Shown in pieces: positions 57,538 to 64,000 of a stretch of 64,000 nt of DNA; position 1 is the stretch's first letter; every line of letters begins with the position of its first letter. Source of the stretch: Conus ventricosus (Eukaryota; Mollusca; Gastropoda; Neogastropoda; Conidae). The stretch spans positions 55,742,636 to 55,806,635 of the forward strand of contig CM031618.1 of assembly GCA_018398815.1 (NCBI GenBank). The letters are read 5' to 3'. A model generated the notes under the pieces. The model searched no databases. It was not told the DNA's origin and was given only the letters and a program-made list of their open reading frames with translations. Made by a program: the position numbers and the translations under genes.

Positions 57538-59764
57538 CTATTGGACACATCAAAAAGCTGGTTTATCAAGAAATCCAACAAAATATTTTCTTGCTTAAAA
57601 AAATTTGTGAATCCGAGTTCTCCCCAAACAAAAAGCAAACAAATAAAAATCAGCCCATACAAAGAAAACGGCAATGAACAGAAAACAAAACCATAAAAAG
57701 AGTTTTAACAAAGGGAAAGCAGAGAAAACATATAAAGCAAAACTGCAGCAAACACAAAACAACGTAACACGTGTGAACCCTGAGCCTTGCAGGGCATGAA
57801 CATACAGGCACGCCCAAGCACAACTATGGGATGCCAATCTGCCGTTTTGTGACGGACAGACATGGAGATGCATGAATACACAGCCATGACCCTGACTGGG
57901 GGCGTTAGGGCTGAGGAAATATAATCAAGCAAACAAACAAGGACCGAACTTCTTCTTCTTCTTCTTCTTCTGCATATGCAGGCTGATACTCCTGCGGACA
58001 CTCCCTATATGGACAGCCAAGTATTAATCCCATCTACCCAACAATGGGAGTGGAGTTTTGTGTGTATGACCGTTTTTTATCCTGCCATTAAGGCAGCCAC
58101 ACTCCATCTTTGGGGAAAAGAACCGAACACGACTCAAAGATGTCCACACTGATTACTCTTTGCGGGTTTTGTGCGGCGTTGTGCTTCATGGGACTTTAAT
58201 CCTTCTCTGTTCAACCCTTCACTGGCTGCACTGTGGGTCCATCAGATTTTGTTTTTCTCTCTATGGTGGCGAGAATACCCGATGGTTTATCTCTGTCAGA
58301 CACAACACACGGACAAAGATAACCAGCCAAGCTCTACTAACGAGTCACCAAGGTAACGAAAGTCGACTCGTCAGGTGAGACAACTGGGTCTGTGTGGAAG
58401 ACAGAATTTGACAGTCCTTGTGTAGTGCCCGCGACATGTGTAACATTTCCTCTTTCATGCCCTTTTCTTCATCACCCCCACGACCCCTCCCCCTTTCTAT
58501 TTTCTTTAGAAATCTTTGCCAAGTCATTTTCATTACGATGAAAACATTAAGTGCCTTCACGTCTTTTTACCCCCCAACTACTTCTTTGACAAGCAAACCA
58601 AAACTAATCGACATTCAATTACCTGTGGTATCCACCTCCTTCAACAAGCGAAGGAACACTGGTCGAGCGTAGGAAGGCAAGGAGCGCTGAAAGGCAGAGG
58701 TCAAGGCAGCAAGGTCAAGGCTGTTGTCCTCGTCAACGATGGCCGCCATTCCTGCACATCCTTCTGACCCTGTGATCGAAAAAAAAAAAAAAAAATCCTT
58801 CATTTTCTGACGTACACTGCCATCAGATGACGATCAGCAGCTCACCCCACCCATTCTCCACACCCCCCACATTCCCCTTTCCCTTGACTTGTGTTACTGG
58901 CAGGCTAGGCTGGGTGTCTGGGCCTGGCCTAATGAATCAACAATCACAGTTATGCAACAGGCAGTCACCTGATTTGAAAAAACAAACAAACAAAAACTGC
59001 AGTTTTACATCAAAATGGAAACTGCTGAAACACACTGACAGTGGAGGCTGGAATAGCTCTGTTGGTAGAGCGCCAGACTCGTGATCTTGGGGTTGCGGGT
59101 TCGAATTTTGGTACAGGGGGATTTTTCCCTCGGAGTTAACATTAGTTCTAACTCCATTCTCCATACAGTCCTTTGAATGAGACGATAAACTAAGGTTCCG
59201 TGTGTGAACGCATGCACATCTTGCACACACGTAAAATCCCATCACCAACTTTCGGAAGAGGCCAGTTTGGCCGTTGGTATGGATGACACGTTACACATAG
59301 CATGCACCTTCCCCGAAGATGGAGTATGGCTGCCTTAATGGCGGGATAAAAAAACGGTAATACACACAAAACCCCACTCCCTTTGTTGGTAGATGGGATT
59401 AATCCTTGCCTGTCTTTACAGGGAGTGTCCGCAGGAGTATCAGCCTGCGTACGCAGAAGAAGAAGTTGCATGTCATTGCAAGATCCACCATGATAGCCGT
59501 CTTGTGCTTTGAACACTGACTGTGTCTATCATCTAGAAGAGGACAGCTTTCCAACAATTGGACAAAACTGGTTTATAGACACAGTAACAAAGAAATCATT
59601 TTCTTTATATCATTTTCCCTTTGAAACTTACTAGCGGGACATGGCAATGTTTCACAAGCCCAGTCCTGGATTTTGTCAACGAGGAAGAAGATGAAAAGGT
59701 GGTGGTAAGGATAAGAGACACTTTGGACACATTGCGTGACTGACAATCTGCGCAAGTGACACAC

Positions 59765-59806
<42 letters not shown>

Positions 59807-59869
59807 GTGTGTGTGTGTGTGTGGTGTGTGTGAGTGAGTGAGTGAGTGAGTGAGTGAGTGAGTGAGTGA

Positions 59870-59900
<31 letters not shown>

Positions 59901-60059
59901 TGTGTGTGGGAGTGAGTGAGTGAATGTGCGTATGTGTGTTCGTGTGCGTATGTGTGTGTGTGTGTGATTGAGTGAGTGCATGTGCAGGTGTGTGTGTGTG
60001 TGTGTGTGTGTGTGAGTGAGTGCATGTGCGTATGTGTGATTGAGTGAGTGCATGTGCAG

Positions 60060-60112
<53 letters not shown>

Positions 60113-60163
60113 TGAGTGCATGTGCGTATGTGTGTGTGTGTGTGATTGAGTGAGTGCATGTGC

Positions 60164-60197
<34 letters not shown>

Positions 60198-62020
60198 TGG
60201 AGGAGGAAGGAGGGCTCTGGGCCTGACTGGTTGCTGGGTAATCTAATGAAAGAATACTTAGCGTGCATCTTTGTCACGCAGTTTCAAATGCGAACACTGC
60301 AACTGTCATCCTGATCATCGTTCCTCATTGAAATTCTGTGGTTGTCATGTCCTGATCTAATGGCGACTTCAGTTCTTTCTTTCTTTCTTTCTGCGTACGC
60401 AGGCTGATACTCTTGCGGACACTGCCTGTACAGACAGGCAGTGGAGTTTTGTGTGTATGGCCGTTTTACTTCAGTTTCAATACTCCCACCACGTCTATGC
60501 CATGGTGACTTTGCCTCAGCCTTTGGTGCTGGAATTCCAATGGGTCTGTCACTGGAGAGACACAGCGACACCTTCCAGATGGGGGATGGCCACTCATGGT
60601 CGGTCCAAGAGCAAGAGCTTATTGTTTTCGGTACCGAACGTAGACGGCGATGTCTTGTGTATCTCACACCAAAACAGGCATCTGAGAACATAATCGAGGT
60701 GACTCGACAACAATGCCAGGTCCACTCTGACGGGTAGCATCACAGTAAACCGACACTGACGGCGCACTGTGGGCTGCCGGTGCATGACTGCAGCTCCACC
60801 TCTTCTTCTGCGTACGCAGGCCGATACTCCTGCGGACACTCCCTATACAGACAGGCAAGTATTACTCCCGTCTGTCCAACAAAGGGGGTGGAGTTTTGTG
60901 TGTATGACCGTTTTTTTTATCCCGCCATTAAGGCAGCCATACTCCATCTTCGGGGAAGGTGCATGCTATGTGTAACGTGTCATCCATACCAACGGCCAAA
61001 CTGGCCTTCTCTTCCGAAAGTTGGTGATGGGATTTTACGTTTTGTGCAAGATGTTATGCGTGCGTTCACACATGGAACCTCGGTTTAGAGTCTCATTCGA
61101 AGGACTGTATGGGAAATGGAGTCAGAACCAATGTTTACTCCGAGGGAAAAATCCCCCTGTACCGAAACGGCCCAGTGGAGATTCGAACCCGCAACCCTTG
61201 GATTACGAGTCCGGCACTCTACCAACTGAGCTCTTCCAGCTCCCGCAACGCCACCAACTAGGGAAGGGCTGCATTTGGGAAAAAACAGAATGAGCAGCAT
61301 GAAAGCAACACCACTAAGTGGACAAGGAAGATAAGACAGCAAAAAAAAAAAAAAAATTAAAAAGTGATTATAATGACTCCACCGAACAACGTGGACAAAC
61401 TAATGACAAGACAAAACACGACGCGTTTCCACCTCTTAGGTCTTCTTCAGGACAGATAACACCACTCAGGACAACGAAAATGAAGAACGAGCAATCACTT
61501 GAATCATTCAACGCCCATCTTAAGCCAAATTCGAGAAAGATAATTGATTGCCAGTTCTTCATTCGTTGTCCTGAGTGCTGCTTATCTTGCCTATAGAAGA
61601 CCTAAGAGGTTGAAACGCGTCGTGTTTTGTCTCGTGATTCGTTTGTCCACGTTGTTCAGTAGTTCTTCATTTTCGTTGTCCCGAGTGTTGTTTATCTTGC
61701 CTGAAGAAGACCTAAGAGGTCGAAATGCGTTGCGTTTTGTCTTGTCATTCGTCTGTCCACGTTGTTCAGTGGAGTCATTATAATTATTTTTAAAAATTTG
61801 TTCAGATCTCCACCTGCAGTCGCCTCACTTTGCAACTGAATAAAACGTCCATACCTGGCACTTCCACCCCGTAGACAACGGCGTCCCTCAGACCCACGTT
61901 GTTGGAGATGATGGCCTCCACCTCACTGGTCGAGACGTTCTCCCCGCGCCCAACGGAATGTGTCTCCTGTGCGGTCATGGAAGTACAGGTACCCCAGTTC
62001 GTCCATCATCAGCACGTCAC
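57380..62020 (-). CDS. SLC27A: SLC27A/FATP-type fatty acid transporter and acyl-CoA synthetase, last three exons
   Basis: Membrane protein that takes up long-chain fatty acids and activates them to acyl-CoA. Exons on the minus strand: 61,855-62,020, 58,623-58,769 and 57,380-57,537, in consistent phases. The first carries the family block [20 protein letters not shown] and TFRW, then in another frame [20 protein letters not shown] and VYGVEVPG. The second encodes [20 protein letters not shown] and [12 protein letters not shown]. The third encodes [20 protein letters not shown], then KDRLFYF, and ends NGKVRI. These match vertebrate FATPs closely, from memory. A one-base insertion (about 61,949-61,951, one C too many on the + strand) breaks the most conserved exon. 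The AMP-binding N-terminal half lies beyond the window or was not recognised. Confidence 0.88.
57943..58130 (-). mobile_element. 5'-truncated SINE fragment with short target duplication
   Basis: 3' part of the SINE on the minus strand, with a (CTT)n-complement tail at 57,950-57,970. ACCGAAC occurs on both sides. Lies in the FATP intron. Confidence 0.7.
58623..58769 (-). CDS. FATP penultimate exon
   Basis: 147 nt, acceptor TCACAG|GGTCAG, donor CCACAG|GTAATT. Encodes the RPVFLRLL block. Intact. Confidence 0.88.
59043..59466 (+). mobile_element. Full-length SINE in the FATP intron
   Basis: Head GGCTGGAATAGCTCTGTTGG, B-box GGTTCGAATTTTGG, body, 3' end GCGTACGCAGAAGAAGAAG. No clear target duplication seen. 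Confidence 0.85.
59766..60198 (+). repeat. (GT)n, (GAGT)n and (GCGT)n microsatellite
   Basis: About 430 bases of GTGT interrupted by GAGT and GCGT blocks; the minus-strand ORFs over it are repeat artefacts. It contains a duplicated unit with GATTGAGTGAGTGCATGTGC. Confidence 0.95.
60366..60476 (-). mobile_element. 5'-truncated SINE fragment with 9-bp target duplication
   Basis: ACTTCAGTT at 60,366-60,374 and 60,468-60,476. Only the SINE 3' end, with a (GAAA)n-type tail on the minus strand. Confidence 0.85.
60800..61246 (-). mobile_element. Full-length SINE, minus strand
   Basis: Tail CTTCTTCTGCGTACGCAGG on the + strand at 60,800; B-box complement TTCGAACCCGCAACC near 61,183; head complement CTACCAACTGAGCT near 61,220. 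Confidence 0.85.
61371..61790. repeat. Inverted and direct copies of a ~75-bp motif unit
   Basis: A minus-strand copy (61,371-61,455) and two plus-strand copies (61,560-61,660 and 61,670-61,790) share GAAGACCTAAGAGGT, GACAAAACACGA (or its complement) and CCACGTTGTTCAGTGGAGTC. The outer copies form a large inverted repeat. Confidence 0.75.
61855..62020 (-). CDS. FATP exon with the ENVST motif, one-base insertion
   Basis: Acceptor GTTTCAG|GTGACG, donor GTGCCAG|GTATGG. The frame breaks between TFRW and the arginine before GENVS; removing one G (C on the + strand) at about 61,950 would restore it. The rest of the exon is fully conserved. Confidence 0.85.
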
Positions 62021-63586
62021 CTGAAACATGTGACCATGCATGGAACAGTTTTCACATGTACACACAGGTGCATATATATTGCTTTACCATTGCTCATCTT
62101 TGAACGTACACTGAACATGAAATTGTAAAGCTATGAATACTGATAGCCGATTAGTTCAGAAGCAATGCAAGAACTTTCTCACCTTTTTTTTTAAACAATG
62201 AACTCTTTAATGTTACTTGTTATACAAATAACTTTTTAAAAAAATTATAAACAAACACATGCAAATTGAGCGGAAACAGTGTGATATGTTGTGACATGTG
62301 AACAAAATCCCTAATTCCTCTACTTTCACACATCATGCTGTTAAAATATATTATCCCCCATTAAAATCTTGAGTGGGAACAAAATTATGTCAGTAACATG
62401 TACTTCTGCTACTTTTCATATGATCCCGCCGACTATAGGTGTCAGCAACTGTTCAAATTAAGTTTTCAAAAACATTATATACAAGTATCAGGAAAACACC
62501 AATGTTTTTCTGGGTTTTTTTTTTGTTTTTTTTTCCAGTTTTTATCTTTTATTGTCCGCCTAACAGTGTTTGAATTATTGTATGGACAAAGAAAAAGAAA
62601 AAATAAATACACGGAAATAAAACGAAATGAAATGAAACAAAATCAAACGAAATTTCACTTTACCAGGGTAATGAGATAAGCAATATGAATGTTTTTATTT
62701 ATTCCACACAGCCCCGGAAAGGAATGTGAGAGACATTGCACGCATCTGTAAGCTGTATAGTAAAATACATTAACAGCAATGAAATACTTGAATGATTAAT
62801 AAAGCACATGATTAACCTTCACTGTCCTGTATTTCGTATGACAGAAGTCACCTAGACTACTAAGTTTATATTGGAATTTGCTGCCCGAATTGGGGTACCA
62901 ACTTTAAAAAATTGTAAAAAATAAACTAATGGATAAAAAGACTTCAAATTTTCAGCAAAAATCTATGGAAAGCTGAACTTTGGTTTGCACTTGTTATTTT
63001 AGGGGGATGTGAAAATATTTTTATGGCTCAACACTCACACACCTGATTTTACCTGGAAAACACACCTACGTCAGTGAAATAGATGATAGACAGGCAATAC
63101 AACACCCATCAACTTTATAACACCTACCTTTTTGGTGGCAAGTGGTCAGGTTCACCATCTGAAAAGAACTGATGGGTGTTGTGAGGTGTTAGTAGTTACA
63201 CAGGTAGCTAGGAATATACGTGAAATTTTTGTGACGCTTTTAAGTCACATAGCAGTTACATAGCAGGAAAAAAATAAAAATAAAAAAAGATAACAGGTCA
63301 AAATCATACCATATTTACTGAAAATGTATTGGAGTGCATGCTTTTTGATCTGCATGAGTTAGTTTGTGTTTGTGAGAAAAAGAATTCCTATGACTGATAA
63401 TATTTCTAACTATATGCAGGTGTTAGTAGGAAGGAAGAAAGGCAGGCATCACAACACAAAACAACACTCAAATATTTTTGTTGTACTCACCATATGGTTC
63501 CAGATGTAATGAATTATATAATCCAAATATGATCACACACAAACAACACAGTCACTGGAAATATTTTTTGCTTTTGATCACTTTTG
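62021..63586. other. Intron sequence of the FATP gene, no exon recognised
   Basis: AT-rich, with T and A tracts and no conserved frame. A near-repeat of ACACCCATCA / TGATGGGTGT around 63,107-63,178 forms a loose inverted pair. Confidence 0.4.
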
Positions 63587-64000
63587 TCACACACGGATCA
63601 CTGACATGAAATTTTCTGGAAGACCAGCAGCCATGCGCGTTTGTCTTGCATACCGGTTGGTTTCCCTAACCATGAGATGGAATGCGTTCAAAGGAAAAAC
63701 AAGTGAAAAATAATCAAAAGGTGTTCGAAGATTCACTTGTGGATGTGGGGGGCCCCTGTATGCATCAAACACACGAACTTCAGTCCGAAAGTCGTTGTTT
63801 GACCACTGCGATGACTGTGCACATCCACCGACATCAGAAGCACCTGCGTCACCTGCGTCGCCTATGTCCGAGTCACTGTCACTACTCACATTCACTCCTT
63901 CTGCAACTTCAAAGTCACTGTCGCTGTCGACAGAGTCAAGATCAATGTCTGATTGATTCCAGTCGTCATTTTCGGTCGGAAACACATTCATATTGAACAT
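63587..64000 (-). CDS. piggyBac-type transposase, N-terminal fragment
   Basis: Cut-and-paste transposase at TTAA sites. The acidic N-terminus (DSVDSDSDFEVAEG, SSDSDSDIGD) and the conserved start of the DDE_Tnp_1_7 domain are present: RTPFDYFSLVFPLNAFHLMV followed by RETNRYARQ. The ATG at the window edge (64,000) may be the true start, but the frame could extend further. The frame stops after 137 residues (FMSVIRV), well before the catalytic aspartates, so the copy is either truncated or spliced there. It lies on the same strand as the FATP gene, probably in an intron. Confidence 0.72.
   Translation of the reverse strand: MFNMNVFPTENDDWNQSDIDLDSVDSDSDFEVAEGVNVSSDSDSDIGDAGDAGASDVGGCAQSSQWSNNDFRTEVRVFDAYRGPPHPQVNLRTPFDYFSLVFPLNAFHLMVRETNRYARQTRMAAGLPENFMSVIRV

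Noticed and set aside
61697..61735. Functional hammerhead ribozyme
   Set aside because: An extra A separates the CTGAAGA core from stem II and no clear stem III or cleavage site is visible, so only a resemblance is reported.

Overview
This window comes from an animal nuclear genome, most likely a gastropod or another mollusc. The reasons are intron-containing host genes (a coactosin-type gene and an SLC27A/FATP gene), very long CA/GT and CT microsatellites, G and C homopolymers up to 54 nt, and many copies of a tRNA-headed SINE. The mollusc assignment is an inference; the eukaryotic assignment is not in doubt.

Bases 1 to about 14,400 are part of a Polinton/Maverick-type endogenous viral element, a self-synthesizing DNA transposon. 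It carries a protein-primed family B DNA polymerase (about 8,235-11,519, +), an rve integrase with a DD35E triad (11,520-12,468, -), a capsid-like protein (2,532-3,801, +), a conserved virion-like membrane protein (103-1,315, +), a 400-residue coiled-coil/membrane protein (1,286-2,488, -), a glycine/alanine-rich protein (3,824, +) and five small proteins (12,536-14,387). The left end lies outside the window. No packaging ATPase or adenovirus-type protease could be found in the readable parts. Most genes, on both strands, have a TTTATAAAA-like box placed on or within about 15 bases of their ATG.

Bases about 4,018-7,690 repeat bases about 193-4,012 in direct orientation, but in a form full of short indels and homopolymer changes. 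The same degraded texture continues through single-copy polymerase sequence and stops abruptly near 11,235. This looks like an unpolished read spliced into the assembly, not an old duplication. Single-base frameshifts also occur in two conserved host exons, so some breaks in the element are probably assembly errors too.

Bases 14,400-15,400 hold subterminal-type AAGAACTT repeats, a G-quadruplex-prone stretch and three copies of a hairpin/MEF2-like/CRE-like cassette. Bases 20,624-30,441 (+) hold six exons of a coactosin-family protein with two tandem ADF-H domains. Its introns are filled with minisatellites, two of which abut splice acceptors. Bases 36,122-38,797 (+) are a decayed hAT-type transposase with one intron. 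Bases 57,380-62,020 (-) hold the last three recognised exons of an SLC27A/FATP fatty acid transporter/acyl-CoA synthetase, with SINEs in its introns. Bases 63,587-64,000 (-) are the N-terminal part of a piggyBac transposase. The remainder is noncoding, with minisatellites, SINEs, a TTAA-flanked MITE and homopolymer tracts.
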